A DNA stretch of 39,372 bases from an uncultured Coriobacteriia bacterium (GCA_902478425.1 CABSKV010000004.1:1-39372); one strand, 5' to 3'; counted from the first letter of the stretch, positions 1-7,857 are shown. The notes: a model not told the origin generated them from the letters alone. Numbers and translations: made by a program.

Positions 1-63
1 CGCCCTTGAGGGCATCGTGCTCGTCATCGTAGGAGAAGCTCACCTGCTCGAAAGCAATTGGCA
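1..63 (-). CDS. ecfA2: ECF transporter ATPase EcfA2, N-terminal fragment cut by the window edge
   Basis: Only the first 21 codons are inside the window; the gene continues past the left edge. The start reads MPIAFEQVSFSYDDE, the usual opening strand of an ABC ATPase (compare EISFEHVSFSY in the gene before it). The ATG lies inside the 3' end of ecfA1 (24-nt overlap including its stop) and is preceded by GGAGGAGCT, a good ribosome binding site, which suggests coupled translation. By family knowledge this is the second ATPase of an energy-coupling factor module, with the membrane subunit EcfT expected just outside the window. The assignment rests on position and a short N-terminus. Confidence 0.7.
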
Positions 64-891
64 TAGCTCCTCCTCCAGCTTGTCTTCGGAAAGCCCCATT
101 CCCACCTCGAAGCCTTGCGCGCGTAGGTCCTCGGCGAGCTGGATCGAAAACGGCAGCTCGAGGCGCAGCGCACGCAAGGCTGCCGCATCGGTGAACACTT
201 CTTCCTGTGTGCCCGCGAGCGCGATACGACCGCCCTCGAGCACGATGACGCGGTCGGCGCCGAGCGCATCTTCCATGAAGTGCGTGATGAGCACGACGGT
301 CATGCCGCTGGCGTTGAGCTCGTGGGCCACGCGCGTGATGCCGCGCCTGCCGCGCGCGTCGAGCATCGCTCCCGGTTCGTCGAGGATGAGGATGCGCGGG
401 TGCATGGCAAGCACGCCTGCGATGGCGACGCGCTGCTTCTGGCCGCCGGATAGGCTGTCGATCTCGTCGAGGGCATGGTCTGCCATGGCGACGGTCGCAA
501 GCGCTTCCTCGACGCGCACGCGAATCTCGTCGGGCGCCAGGCCCAGGTTCTCCGGACCAAACGCCACGTCATCGCGCACGACGGAGGCAACGGCCTGGTT
601 GTCCGGATTCTGGAACACCATGCCCGCACTCTCTCGGATGGCAAAGGTGCTCGCCTCGTCATGCGTGTCATGACCGCCCACCACGACGCGCCCGCCCGTG
701 GGCACGAGCAGGGCGTTGATGTGCTTGGCGAGCGTCGACTTGCCCGAGCCGTTGGCACCGAGCACGGCGACGAACTCGCCGGGCTCGATATCCAGGCAGA
801 TGTCGTCGAGCACGTGCGGGCCGCCCTCCTTGTAGGAGAACGAGACGTGCTCGAACGAGATGCCGCCCGGGCTGTCGACGCTGCTGCTCAC
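40..891 (-). CDS. ecfA1: Energy-coupling factor ABC transporter ATPase EcfA1
   Basis: A 283-aa cytoplasmic ATPase that powers an ECF-type vitamin importer. Visible motifs are Walker A GANGSGKST (45-53), Q-loop QNPDNQ (94-99), signature LSGGQ (147-151), Walker B ILILDEP (167-173) and the H-loop ITH. QNPDNQ is typical of EcfA/CbiO ATPases. The start is GTG at 891, with AAGGAG of the preceding gene's last codons as its ribosome binding site. It lies 6 nt behind ribU and overlaps ecfA2, so the three are one operon under the FMN riboswitch. EcfA modules can serve several S components, so riboflavin need not be its only substrate. Confidence 0.93.
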   Translation of the reverse strand: MSSSVDSPGGISFEHVSFSYKEGGPHVLDDICLDIEPGEFVAVLGANGSGKSTLAKHINALLVPTGGRVVVGGHDTHDEASTFAIRESAGMVFQNPDNQAVASVVRDDVAFGPENLGLAPDEIRVRVEEALATVAMADHALDEIDSLSGGQKQRVAIAGVLAMHPRILILDEPGAMLDARGRRGITRVAHELNASGMTVVLITHFMEDALGADRVIVLEGGRIALAGTQEEVFTDAAALRALRLELPFSIQLAEDLRAQGFEVGMGLSEDKLEEELCQLLSSR

Positions 892-897
892 CTGCGG

Positions 898-1479
898 CTA
901 CTCCTTCGTCATGAGCTTCTCGACGGGCTTGTAGAGCACGAAGGCGAGCACGTCGTTGATGACGATCTTGAGCGCATTGAACGGCAGCAGGACGGGGATG
1001 ATCATGGCCGCGACGGTCGCCACGTCCGTACCCGTGTAGATGGGCGTGATGAGCAAGTTGCCCACGATGGCACCCGCGAGCGAGAGGATGGAGCCGACGA
1101 TAATGCCGATAAGCAGCGTCGTGCGCGTCCTCTTCGTGCGGTAGATGAGCGCCATCGGCACGATCCAGCACGCGACGGCGATGATGGTCATGAGCGAGCC
1201 CCAGGGATCGCCCATGATGAGGCCGTGGATGGCGGCCGAGACGATGCCCACGAGCAGGCCGGCGCCCACGCCGATGCCGCATGCGGCAAAGCCCGCGATG
1301 ACGGCCGACGGGTCGTACTTCAGAAACGGCGCCGCCGGGAAGATGGGCGCCTCGATGAACGACAGGATGAGCGAAAGCGCCGTGAACAGGGCGAGCAAGA
1401 CGAGCTTGCGCGTGCTCCATGCGGCCTTGCGTGACTGCTGCGGGGTGACGCTCCCGCCTGCGTGAGAGATTTCGGACAT
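898..1479 (-). CDS. ribU: Riboflavin ECF transporter substrate-binding subunit RibU
   Basis: A 193-aa integral membrane protein with about five to six hydrophobic segments and a basic N-terminus. It is the S component that binds riboflavin and docks on the EcfAAT module. The segment FPAAPFLKYDPS (about 47-58) matches the conserved RibU region between the first two helices. The decisive evidence is the FMN riboswitch directly upstream, which normally governs riboflavin synthesis or uptake. The start at 1479 has a strong AAAGGAGCGG ribosome binding site. No riboflavin biosynthesis gene is seen in the window, so this may be a salvage route. Confidence 0.9.
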   Translation of the reverse strand: MSEISHAGGSVTPQQSRKAAWSTRKLVLLALFTALSLILSFIEAPIFPAAPFLKYDPSAVIAGFAACGIGVGAGLLVGIVSAAIHGLIMGDPWGSLMTIIAVACWIVPMALIYRTKRTRTTLLIGIIVGSILSLAGAIVGNLLITPIYTGTDVATVAAMIIPVLLPFNALKIVINDVLAFVLYKPVEKLMTKE

Positions 1480-1494
1480 AGTAATCCGCTCCTT

Positions 1495-1630
1495 TCTGCT
1501 CTCTCATCCGGACTGTGACCGTCGGCTCCAGATTCTCACTGGATCGGCCCTCCCGAAGGAGGGTTAGCGGGCTGCGCAGCGACTACGGCTGCTTACCGCC
1601 GGTGGGGAATTACACCCCGCCTTGAACAGA
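1495..1630 (-). promoter_or_regulatory. FMN riboswitch (RFN element) in the ribU leader
   Basis: Read on the minus strand, this carries the conserved blocks of the RFN element in order: GGCGGGGTGTAATTCCCC, ACCGGCGGTAA, AGCCCGC, then GATCCAGTGAGAATCTGG, AGCCGACGGT and AGTCCGGATGAGAGAG. The variable arm between blocks contains the hairpin CCCTCC-TTCG-GGAGGG. The 3' end lies about 15 nt before the ribU start codon and abuts the AAAGGAGCGG ribosome binding site, so control by sequestering the start site is likely. FMN binding is expected to turn the transporter operon off. Confidence 0.95.
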
Positions 1631-1640
1631 TACAGCGAGC

Positions 1641-1663
1641 ATTATAGCCATTGCGTCTATAAT
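1641..1663. promoter_or_regulatory. Divergent promoter pair between ribU and the aminotransferase
   Basis: A TATAAT box lies on the minus strand (1641-1646) ahead of the riboswitch, and a TATAAT box on the plus strand (1658-1663) about 38 nt before the aminotransferase ATG at 1701. The two form the inverted repeat ATTATAG/CTATAAT. Neither has a good -35 hexamer at 17 bp. The promoters face each other, so transcription from one would cross the other. Confidence 0.5.
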
Positions 1664-1700
1664 GGGCGCGACATTTTTCATCACGAGGAGAGAAGCGGGC

Positions 1701-2987
1701 ATGGCTGAGTACAAGGACCTGAGCACAGACGAGATGCGCGAGCTCTACGACGAACTGGCGCGACAGTACGAGCAGTATCGCGCGCTGGGTCTCGAGCTCA
1801 ACATGGCGCGTGGCAAGCCAAGCCCTGCCCAGCTCGATCTAAGTATGCCGCTGCTCGACTGCATAAACTCGACAAGCGACTGCCATGCAGACGACGGCAC
1901 CGACTGCCGCAACTACGGCGTGCTGGCCGGCCTGCCCGAAGCCCGCGCACTCATCGCCGACATGCTCGACGTCGCACCCGATCAGGTCGTGGTATGCGGC
2001 GCATCGAGCCTCAACGTCATGTTCGACACCATTGCCCGGGCCTGGACCTTCGGGCTAGGTGGCCAGACGCCATGGGGCCAGCTGGAGGGCGTCAGGTTCA
2101 TCTGCCCTGTTCCCGGCTATGACCGCCACTTCGCCATCTGCGAGCACTTCGGCATCGAGATGCTCCCCATCGAGCTAGGCGAGAACGGCCCGGACGTCGC
2201 CGAAATCGCGCGCCTCGTGGCAGACCCGATGGTCAAGGGTATCTGGTGCGTGCCGCAGTACTCGAATCCCTGCGGCTACACCTACTCGGACGAGGTCGTT
2301 CGTGGACTGGCCGCACTCGAGCCAGCTGCCAGCGACTTCAGGATCTTCTGGGACAACGCCTACGCCGTGCACCACCTCTACGATGACCCGGAGAATCAGG
2401 ACCACGTCCTCAACATCATCGACGCGTGCGCGCAGGCGGGCCATCCCGATATGGTCTTCGAGTTCTGCTCGACTTCCAAGGTGACCTTTCCCGGAGCGGG
2501 CATATCCGCCTTCGTGTCGAGCGTTGCCAACGTGGACGAGATGCTCGCGGGCATGGGAGCGCAGACCATCGGATTCGACAAGTTCAACCAGCTGCGCCAC
2601 GTGCGCTTTTTGAAGGATGCCGAGGGCGTGGCCGCGCACATGAGCAAGCACGCGGAGCTCCTGCGTCCGCGGTTCGAGCGCGTGCTCGAGATCTTCGACG
2701 AGGACCTGGGTGGCACGGGCGTCGGCACGTGGACGCATCCGCGTGGTGGCTACTTCATCAGCTTCACCGGCCTGGATGGTACGGCCAAGGCGACGGTGTC
2801 CAAGGCCAGGGAGGCGGGTGTCGCGCTGACGGGCGCTGGAGCGACTTGGCCCTATGGGAACGATCCGCACGACTCCAACATCCGCATCGCCCCGAGCTTT
2901 CCGAGCATCGAGGAGCTTGAGCAGGCGGCACGCATATTCACCGTCTGTGCTCGCATGGCCGCCCTCGAAAAGCTCATGGCCGAGTAG
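1701..2987 (+). CDS. Fold-type I PLP aminotransferase, AspT-like (aspartate aminotransferase subgroup Ic)
   Basis: A 428-aa cytoplasmic enzyme expected to transfer the amino group of aspartate or a related amino acid to 2-oxoglutarate using PLP. The motif STSKVTFPGAG carries the PLP lysine. GLAGLPEAR-type spacing (YGVLAGLPEAR), the FWDNAYAVHHL strand and IRIAPSFPS with its carboxylate-binding Arg fit the family of the corynebacterial/mycobacterial AspT enzymes (Pfam Asp_aminotransf). An upstream ATG at 1662 would add 13 residues but lies inside the -10 box; ATG 1701 has a GAGGAGAG ribosome binding site. It is a single gene, divergent from ribU and followed by repeat DNA. Substrate specificity is inferred. 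Confidence 0.85.
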   Translation: MAEYKDLSTDEMRELYDELARQYEQYRALGLELNMARGKPSPAQLDLSMPLLDCINSTSDCHADDGTDCRNYGVLAGLPEARALIADMLDVAPDQVVVCGASSLNVMFDTIARAWTFGLGGQTPWGQLEGVRFICPVPGYDRHFAICEHFGIEMLPIELGENGPDVAEIARLVADPMVKGIWCVPQYSNPCGYTYSDEVVRGLAALEPAASDFRIFWDNAYAVHHLYDDPENQDHVLNIIDACAQAGHPDMVFEFCSTSKVTFPGAGISAFVSSVANVDEMLAGMGAQTIGFDKFNQLRHVRFLKDAEGVAAHMSKHAELLRPRFERVLEIFDEDLGGTGVGTWTHPRGGYFISFTGLDGTAKATVSKAREAGVALTGAGATWPYGNDPHDSNIRIAPSFPSIEELEQAARIFTVCARMAALEKLMAE

Positions 2988-3073
2988 CGGGGCTGCCCCC
3001 GTTGCCCTTTTCGACTGGAGGGGCGAAGCCCTCACCGTTGTCATTTCGACTGGCAAGGCGACGTCGTCACCAC

Positions 3074-3187
3074 TGTCATTTCGACTGGAGGGGCGAAGCC
3101 CCGGAATGGAGAAATCCCGATCTACCGTTACGGCAAGACCGAGATTTCTCGACTTCGCAGCCTTCGGCTGCTTCGCTCGAAATGACA
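3074..3187. repeat. MITE-like palindromic intergenic repeat with 11-bp terminal inverted repeats
   Basis: A 114-bp element bounded by TGTCATTTCGA (3074-3084) and its exact inverse TCGAAATGACA (3177-3187). Inside are GGGGCGAAGCCCC (3092-3104) and the inner arms GGAGAAATC/GATTTCTC. A partial copy lies to the left (TTTTCGACTGGAGGGGCGAAG from 3008) with a more degenerate one at 3039-3063, and an extra inverse end lies to the right (3213-3223). It contains no gene. Elements of this look (translating as LSFRAKSRNL-like peptides) are widespread bacterial intergenic repeats, so open frames here are not real genes. Confidence 0.8.
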
Positions 3188-3224
3188 ATGGGGACCACTT
3201 CGCTCGCTTCGCTCGAAATGACAA

Positions 3225-3259
3225 AAATGAGACAGTTGCTCAGAGCAGTTGTCTCATTT
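3225..3259 (-). terminator. Intrinsic terminator of the rhodanese gene; 33-nt hairpin repeat copy
   Basis: The two arms AAATGAGACAGTTGCTC and GAGCAGTTGTCTCATTT form a 17-bp stem (two G.U pairs) around a minimal loop. On the minus strand the stem runs into TTTTTGTC, a U-tract, and its proximal arm overlaps the rhodanese stop codon (3254-3256). The core 33 nt (3226-3258) match 28 of 33 positions at 35232-35264, so it is also a dispersed repeat. Confidence 0.8.
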
Positions 3260-3604
3260 CTCGACAGGGCGTGAGGAGTCGGAAATCCAGTCGATCCAGC
3301 TACCCTCGTAGCATTTCTGGCAGGTGTTGCCAGCATTCTCGAGCAGGTCGCAGGCCTCGCGAGCAAGTCCGCCGTTGTAGCAGTAAACGATAAAGTCCTT
3401 GGTGGGGTCGATCCCTGCGTCAAGAACCTCGCGCAGGAAGAACTCGGTCGTGTCCTCCGGGGCTTCCTTGGCCTCCAGAAGCGGAGCCGAGAGCGCGCCG
3501 GGAATGCGGCTTTCCAGGTACATGTCCTTGGGACGCACGTCCAGAATGGGCATCTTGCCAAGGTGCTCGAGCACGTAACTCGCGTCGACGATTTCGTAGC
3601 TCAT
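3254..3604 (-). CDS. Rhodanese-domain protein (putative thiosulfate sulfurtransferase)
   Basis: A 116-aa single rhodanese domain. The opening IVDASYVLEHL...ILDVRPKDMYLESRIPGA is the classic rhodanese N-terminal pattern (DVR, then E..IPGA), and the catalytic loop is YCYNGGLA with the Cys that carries the persulfide. It should move sulfane sulfur or act as a sulfur carrier in the cytoplasm; there is no signal peptide. The start at 3604 has a strong AAGGAGGTTCCC ribosome binding site. It is monocistronic, with its own terminator hairpin overlapping the stop. The C-terminal CQKCYEGSWIDW has two extra Cys of unknown role. Confidence 0.88.
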   Translation of the reverse strand: MSYEIVDASYVLEHLGKMPILDVRPKDMYLESRIPGALSAPLLEAKEAPEDTTEFFLREVLDAGIDPTKDFIVYCYNGGLAREACDLLENAGNTCQKCYEGSWIDWISDSSRPVEK

Positions 3605-3674
3605 GGGAACCTCCTTTTATAGTCGGTAACGATGATTCCATTTTAGCAGCAGAACGCGATCGAAACGTCAGCGT

Positions 3675-3759
3675 GACAAAACGTGCCGGGGACGTTTTGT
3701 CTGGTTTCTAGGCATCTGTCACATAGCCAGGCAATTTCCCCTTGACAGGTCGTGCCTAG
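3675..3759. repeat. Intergenic inverted repeats upstream of the rhodanese gene
   Basis: First, a 10-bp perfect hairpin, GACAAAACGT-GCCGGGG-ACGTTTTGTC (3675-3701), resembles the dispersed 37-nt family in its GACAAAA arm. Second, an interrupted inverted repeat pairs CTAGGCA-T-CTGTCA (3708-3721) with TGACAG-GTCG-TGCCTAG (3743-3759). The 3605-3836 gap contains no gene. A TAAAAT box at 3642-3647 on the minus strand could be the rhodanese -10. Confidence 0.55.
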
Positions 3760-3801
3760 TCACAAACGAAAGCGGCCCCCAGATTTCTCCGAGGACCGCT
3801 C

Positions 3802-3838
3802 GATGAGACAAAAGTGCTCCGGCGCGTTTTGTCTCATT
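3802..3838. repeat. 37-nt hairpin repeat, copy 1 (likely terminator of the ferredoxin gene)
   Basis: One of three position-by-position matching 37-mers (others at 7816 and 12844). The outer stem pairs ATGAGACAAA with TTTGTCTCAT; a bulged T and a short inner stem close on the tetraloop C-TCCG-G. The right end overlaps the ferredoxin stop codon TAA (3837-3839, minus strand), so it is placed to terminate the Mo-enzyme operon. Confidence 0.75.
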
Positions 3839-4256
3839 ATTGGCGGGTGCTTGCGTACTCGATACAGGAGCGCGTCGTCGTACCGGCGTCGTCGAGCTCC
3901 CAGAACCGCGCACCGCGAGCCTCGAGTCGTGCACGAGCCTGCGAGTAGGCGGAGTCCGGGTCGTCGGCGTCGCCAAAGGCCAACGCAAGCGTCGGGCAGT
4001 CCATTACGCAGAACTGCGGTTCGCCTTCCTTCATGCGCTCGGCGCAGAAGGTACAGCTCGGCTTGTAGATCGGCTGCCACCACATGCGCAGATCGGGATA
4101 GACGCCCTCGGGACGGTCGATGCCGGCGCCCGATCCGTGCGTCTTGATCTCGACGCGATACTCGTCATCTTCCAGGTGGTTGCCAACCTTGCAGCCCATC
4201 GCGCACGTCCAGCAGCCAATGCAGCGGTCAATGTCGACCAACATCTTGTAAGCCAT
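3837..4256 (-). CDS. Two-cluster [4Fe-4S] ferredoxin subunit of the adjacent Mo enzyme
   Basis: A 139-aa protein with eight cluster cysteines: CIGCWTCAMGC (C12, C15, C18, C22) and CTFC...FCVMDCP (C68, C71, C83, C87), enough for two [4Fe-4S] clusters. It resembles a shortened DmsB/NrfC-type electron transfer subunit; those normally hold four clusters in about 200 aa. It lies 4 nt behind the 807-aa Mo enzyme gene, whose last codons supply its AAGGAGG ribosome binding site, so the two are co-translated and probably form a complex. There is no signal peptide and no membrane anchor subunit nearby, so the complex should be cytoplasmic. The electron donor is not encoded here. Confidence 0.88.
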   Translation of the reverse strand: MAYKMLVDIDRCIGCWTCAMGCKVGNHLEDDEYRVEIKTHGSGAGIDRPEGVYPDLRMWWQPIYKPSCTFCAERMKEGEPQFCVMDCPTLALAFGDADDPDSAYSQARARLEARGARFWELDDAGTTTRSCIEYASTRQ

Positions 4257-4260
4257 GGCT

Positions 4261-6684
4261 CTAAGCCTCCTTTACGATGGTGCCCTGCGGATTGGGCGTA
4301 ATCTCACCCTCGAACTTGCGGATGTCGCACCACGAATCCCAGTAGCAGTCGGTCGAGCCCGTGAGCGAACTCATCGACTCGACGTACGGGTTGGGATGAT
4401 GACCTGCGGCAAGCCAATCGGCAAACCACTTGTCCTCGAGCGGGCCCTGCGAATCCTTGCCGGCGCACTGGTGAGTGATCTCGGCGTAGGTGCCCTCCTC
4501 GAACTGGCGGCGACGCCAGCCGAACCACACGTGAACGGTGCCATCGGGCACGCTCTCGTCGAGCACGAGGCGCGTGACGACGTGGCCGCGCTCGTTGAAG
4601 ACCTCGACCATGTCGCCCTCGGCCAGACCAAGGCGCTGCGCCTGGACGGGATTGAGCCTCGTCGCCGGCGTCTCGCCCGACAGCTTCACGGTGATGGGAT
4701 CATCGGTGAAGCTCGATTGCATGAAGAAGCGCTGGCGGCCGGTGAAGAGCTGGTAGGGATACTCGGTCGACTTGCCGATCTTGTTCGGCTCGAGCACCTT
4801 GGTCGTCGCCATGTCGAGCTCGGCGAGCTTCTCGGAGTACATGATCTCCATGCGGCCGGTCTCGTTGTCGAGGACCTCGGCGGGGTTGAGGTATGGCGTG
4901 TACTTGGGCTCGGGCGGCGCGGCGGCGCGGATCATCTTCTCGGCCTTGAGGCGCTCGTAGGTGACGGGCGGCTGGACACCAGCAATCAGCGGGTACTGCG
5001 TCTGCAGGCGGATGTCGATGTACTCGGGGATGCTCATCGTGAAGTAGTCGCCGAGACCGACGCGCTTGGCAAGCTCGCTGAAGACCCAGACGGGCTCGTG
5101 GCCGTCGACCTGCGGCTCAATGGCTGGCTCCTGCAGGATGATGTGGTTGTAGCAAGCGCCCGTGATGAGGTCCTCGCGCTCGAAGGACATGAGGTCGGGG
5201 AGCACGTAGTCGGCGATTTCGCCGGTGTCGGTGAGCCACACGTCGTAGTCGACGACGAGCTCCATGCCATCGACGACGTCGAGCCAACGCTGACGGTCGG
5301 GCTGCTGGTGCACGGGGTTGCCCGAGCACACGATGAGCGCCTTGTAGGGGCTATCGGGAGCCTCGGCCTTGGCGAACCACTCGCCCATGCGCACCGGCAC
5401 GGACTTGACGCCGGGCACGCCATCGGGGCAGCTGATGGGCAGGTCGTTGAAGACGAGCGGCCAGCTCTGGAGCTGCAGCGCCTCGAAGACGCCGCTGCCC
5501 GGCTTGCCCAGGCGGCCGGTCAGCGCGCCGAGCAGGAGGAACTGGCGATAGGTCTCGTTGGAGTTGCGGTAGCGCAGACCATAGCCCGACAGGATGAAGG
5601 CGTTCTCGGCCTCGACCCAATCACGCGCGAGGCGCTCGGCGTCTTCGGCGCTGATGCCGCACTTCTCGGCAGCCAACTCGAAGGTGTACTCCGCGGCCGC
5701 GTCCTTGAGCTTCTGGAGCGCGGTCGTGTAGCTGCGGCCATTGATCTCGAAGTGACCGAACAGCGGGATATCGGCACCCTCGGGATAGGCGCCGGCCTTG
5801 GCGGCGACGGGCGCGAAGTTGCCGGTGTTGTTGTCCCACACGTAGAAGTGACTGCCATCCTCGCTGCGGGCCAGCAGACCGGTCTCGTCATCGACGAGAT
5901 AGGCGGCGATGGAGCGGGCGAGCAGGTACTCGCTTGCCTGCAGGTCGTTTTGCAAGATGTAGTTGACCATCGCCATCGCCAGGTAGCCATCGGAGGCGGG
6001 CTTCATCGCGACGAACTCGTCGGCAAAGCCGGCAGTGCCGTCGAAGATGAGGCCGAGGTCGACGATGCGAGCACCGGCCTCACGTGCGCGCACGAGGTTC
6101 TGGGCGCAGCGCATCTGATTCTCGATGGGGTTGCAGCCCCACACGTAGATGAGGTCCGTGCCGACCATGATGCGCGGGTCGATGACCGTGCGCGGGAACT
6201 CGCTACCGGCGTTGTAGAACTCGGCGTAGAACGGGCCGTTGTCTAGGCCGATCGAGCCGAGCGGGACGGTGACGCCAAAGGTGTTCGCGAAGCGGAACGG
6301 CATCAGGTTCTCGAAGCTGTACTGGGCGGGAACGCCTGCGCCGAGATTCCAGAGGACGACCTTGTCCGGGCCGTACTCGTCGCGAATCTTGCAGAGCTTC
6401 TCGCCGATCTCGTCGAGGGCCTGATCCCAGCTGATCTCTTCCCACTTGCCTTCGCCGCGCTCGCCGACGCGCTTGAGCGGCTTCTTCAGGCGCTTGGGAT
6501 CATAGGGCTGACGGCCTGCAAGGCAGCCCTTCTGGCAAATGTGCCCATCGGGCTCTTCCGGGGCCGAGTAAACGATACGCTCCATGCGCTCGATCTTGCC
6601 ATCCTTCACGATGGTCTTGAGCGCACAGTAGTCGTGGTCGCCCCAGCCAGGGCAGGCGGTGTAGACGAACGATTCTTCCGACAT
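4261..6684 (-). CDS. Cytoplasmic molybdopterin oxidoreductase, DMSO reductase superfamily (807 aa)
   Basis: An 807-aa catalytic subunit that binds bis-MGD molybdenum. It shows the N-terminal Fe-S region, PLKRVGERGEGKWEEISWDQAL (69-90), the central MGD-binding domains and a C-terminal molydopterin dinucleotide-binding domain from about residue 660 (FTGRQRFFMQSSF, TRLNPVQAQRLGLAEGDMVEV). Odd points: the cluster motif is CPGWGDHDYC, so the second of the four usual Cys is Trp14 (C11, C20 and C50 remain), and an ungapped alignment from FG to the 721-aa paralogue puts Asp148 at that enzyme's Mo-ligand Cys. There is no Tat signal. It pairs with a small ferredoxin and lies divergent to a MarR regulator, a layout like Eggerthellaceae catechol dehydroxylases. 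The substrate is unknown. Confidence 0.85.
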   Translation of the reverse strand: MSEESFVYTACPGWGDHDYCALKTIVKDGKIERMERIVYSAPEEPDGHICQKGCLAGRQPYDPKRLKKPLKRVGERGEGKWEEISWDQALDEIGEKLCKIRDEYGPDKVVLWNLGAGVPAQYSFENLMPFRFANTFGVTVPLGSIGLDNGPFYAEFYNAGSEFPRTVIDPRIMVGTDLIYVWGCNPIENQMRCAQNLVRAREAGARIVDLGLIFDGTAGFADEFVAMKPASDGYLAMAMVNYILQNDLQASEYLLARSIAAYLVDDETGLLARSEDGSHFYVWDNNTGNFAPVAAKAGAYPEGADIPLFGHFEINGRSYTTALQKLKDAAAEYTFELAAEKCGISAEDAERLARDWVEAENAFILSGYGLRYRNSNETYRQFLLLGALTGRLGKPGSGVFEALQLQSWPLVFNDLPISCPDGVPGVKSVPVRMGEWFAKAEAPDSPYKALIVCSGNPVHQQPDRQRWLDVVDGMELVVDYDVWLTDTGEIADYVLPDLMSFEREDLITGACYNHIILQEPAIEPQVDGHEPVWVFSELAKRVGLGDYFTMSIPEYIDIRLQTQYPLIAGVQPPVTYERLKAEKMIRAAAPPEPKYTPYLNPAEVLDNETGRMEIMYSEKLAELDMATTKVLEPNKIGKSTEYPYQLFTGRQRFFMQSSFTDDPITVKLSGETPATRLNPVQAQRLGLAEGDMVEVFNERGHVVTRLVLDESVPDGTVHVWFGWRRRQFEEGTYAEITHQCAGKDSQGPLEDKWFADWLAAGHHPNPYVESMSSLTGSTDCYWDSWCDIRKFEGEITPNPQGTIVKEA

Positions 6685-6722
6685 ACCTAACTCCTCTCCC
6701 TTGCTTCATCTCTCTTGACGCA

Positions 6723-6817
6723 TATTCTTCGCGTCAGATATTGCTGGTTAAAGAATAATCCACTTGTCCCCCGCGTAAAGCATGCTTCATTGACACCGTG
6801 GTAAATCAATAATATTG
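6723..6817. promoter_or_regulatory. Divergent control region with candidate MarR operators
   Basis: This lies between the Mo enzyme (start 6684, minus) and the marR-like gene (start 6862, plus). It contains the inverted repeat TATTCTT (6723-6729)/AAGAATA (6751-6757) and a perfect 11-bp palindrome CAATAATATTG (6807-6817) about 45 nt before the regulator's start. MarR proteins usually bind such AT-rich palindromes in a shared divergent promoter. No experimental site is known; this is inference from symmetry and position. Confidence 0.4.
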
Positions 6818-6861
6818 TGAATGGAACAAATACCGCGATGAATGATCGTGAGGGGATTGCC

Positions 6862-7797
6862 ATGTCTGCATCCAAGGTCGACCCGAACCGGCGCAAGCTC
6901 GAAGACAAGGCCCATCCGGGATACATGGCAGCCGTCGAAGGGCTTTCCGATTACCTCTCGATCATGAACCTGCTGTTCAAGTCCATGAACAACGTGCTTG
7001 CGAAGAAGTGTTCGCTCACGGCGATGCAGTACCGCATGATCTTGCGCCTGCTCTGCGCGCCAGGCAACACGCTGCGCATCACGGACCTCGCGGCGACCTT
7101 GCGCGCAGGCGTGAGCACGGTATCGGCCGCTACGCCCAAGCTCGTGGAAGAGGGCTTCGTCACGCGAAGCGAAGACCCCGACGACATGCGCGTCGTCTCG
7201 CTCACCCTGACGAAGCGAGGCGCCTCCCTCATCGAGAAGGCCGACTTCCACGTCGACAGCTTCCTCAAGGGATACTGGAGCAACCTCACGCCCGAGCAGC
7301 TCGACACGGCGCTTTCCAGCTCGATGAACGCCGTAACCCTGCACAACGTGCGCCGCATCGAGGAGGGCAAGGTACGCCTCGACACGGCGTTCTTCGATAC
7401 CGTCATGATCTCGCGCACGCTCACCGCGCAGCGTCTGGGCGAGCATGGGCTCAGGACATCGGAGTTTCGCGTCCTGCTCGCCCTGTACCTACTCGGGCCG
7501 AGCGCCACCGCCTCGCACATCGCGGATTACCTGTTCCTGAAGAGCAGCGACGTGACGACGCCCATCAAGGCGCTCGAGGCGAAGGGCCTCATCACGAAGG
7601 AGCGCAGCGCCGACAATCGCCGCACCAAGCCGCTCGTCTTGACGGATGCCGGCCTCGAGAAAACCGAGGGGCTGCTCCCCTACGTCTATGACACGCTGGT
7701 CGAGACCTGCCATAGCGACGAAGCAGCCGTGCAGGTTCACCTGAGCGCCGCGCAAAACGTCGTCTCGCGCGAGCGCGGCATCGCGCTGTTCAGCTAG
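6862..7797 (+). CDS. Tandem double-domain MarR-family transcriptional regulator
   Basis: A 311-aa protein holding two MarR winged-helix domains in one chain. Domain 1 spans about 35-145, with recognition region LRITDLAATLRAGVSTVSA and wing RSEDPDDMRVVSLTLTKRG (102-120). Domain 2 spans about 180-300, with ATASHIADYLFLKSSDVTTP and wing KERSADNRRTKPLVLTDAG (246-264). MarR proteins are normally 140-160 aa homodimers, so this is a fused dimer. ATG 6862 has GAGGGG at the right distance; a GTG at 6817 would sit inside the palindrome. It is divergent from the Mo enzyme and convergent with the OYE gene, and is the likely regulator of one or both. The ligand is unknown. Confidence 0.85.
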   Translation: MSASKVDPNRRKLEDKAHPGYMAAVEGLSDYLSIMNLLFKSMNNVLAKKCSLTAMQYRMILRLLCAPGNTLRITDLAATLRAGVSTVSAATPKLVEEGFVTRSEDPDDMRVVSLTLTKRGASLIEKADFHVDSFLKGYWSNLTPEQLDTALSSSMNAVTLHNVRRIEEGKVRLDTAFFDTVMISRTLTAQRLGEHGLRTSEFRVLLALYLLGPSATASHIADYLFLKSSDVTTPIKALEAKGLITKERSADNRRTKPLVLTDAGLEKTEGLLPYVYDTLVETCHSDEAAVQVHLSAAQNVVSRERGIALFS

Positions 7798-7815
7798 GCC
7801 ATCTCTGACCGGGGG

Positions 7816-7852
7816 AATGAGACAAATTTGCCCCGGCGGGTTTTGTCTCATT
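7816..7852. repeat. 37-nt hairpin repeat, copy 2 (bidirectional terminator between convergent genes)
   Basis: The outer arms AATGAGACAAA and TTTGTCTCATT pair perfectly; the inner stem closes on C-CCCG-G. It lies between the marR-like stop (7797) and the OYE stop (7858), a natural place for a two-way terminator. It has the same length and fold as the copies at 3802 and 12844. Confidence 0.8.
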
Positions 7853-7857
7853 TGTCC

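Noticed and set aside
3002..3274. Small open frames with LSFRAKSRNL-like translations
   Set aside because: They arise from the palindromic repeat at 3074-3187; there is no ribosome binding site or family match.
4255..6246. 663-codon open frame on the plus strand
   Set aside because: Antisense shadow of the 807-aa Mo enzyme: high GC keeps the opposite frame open. Its protein shows no family motif.
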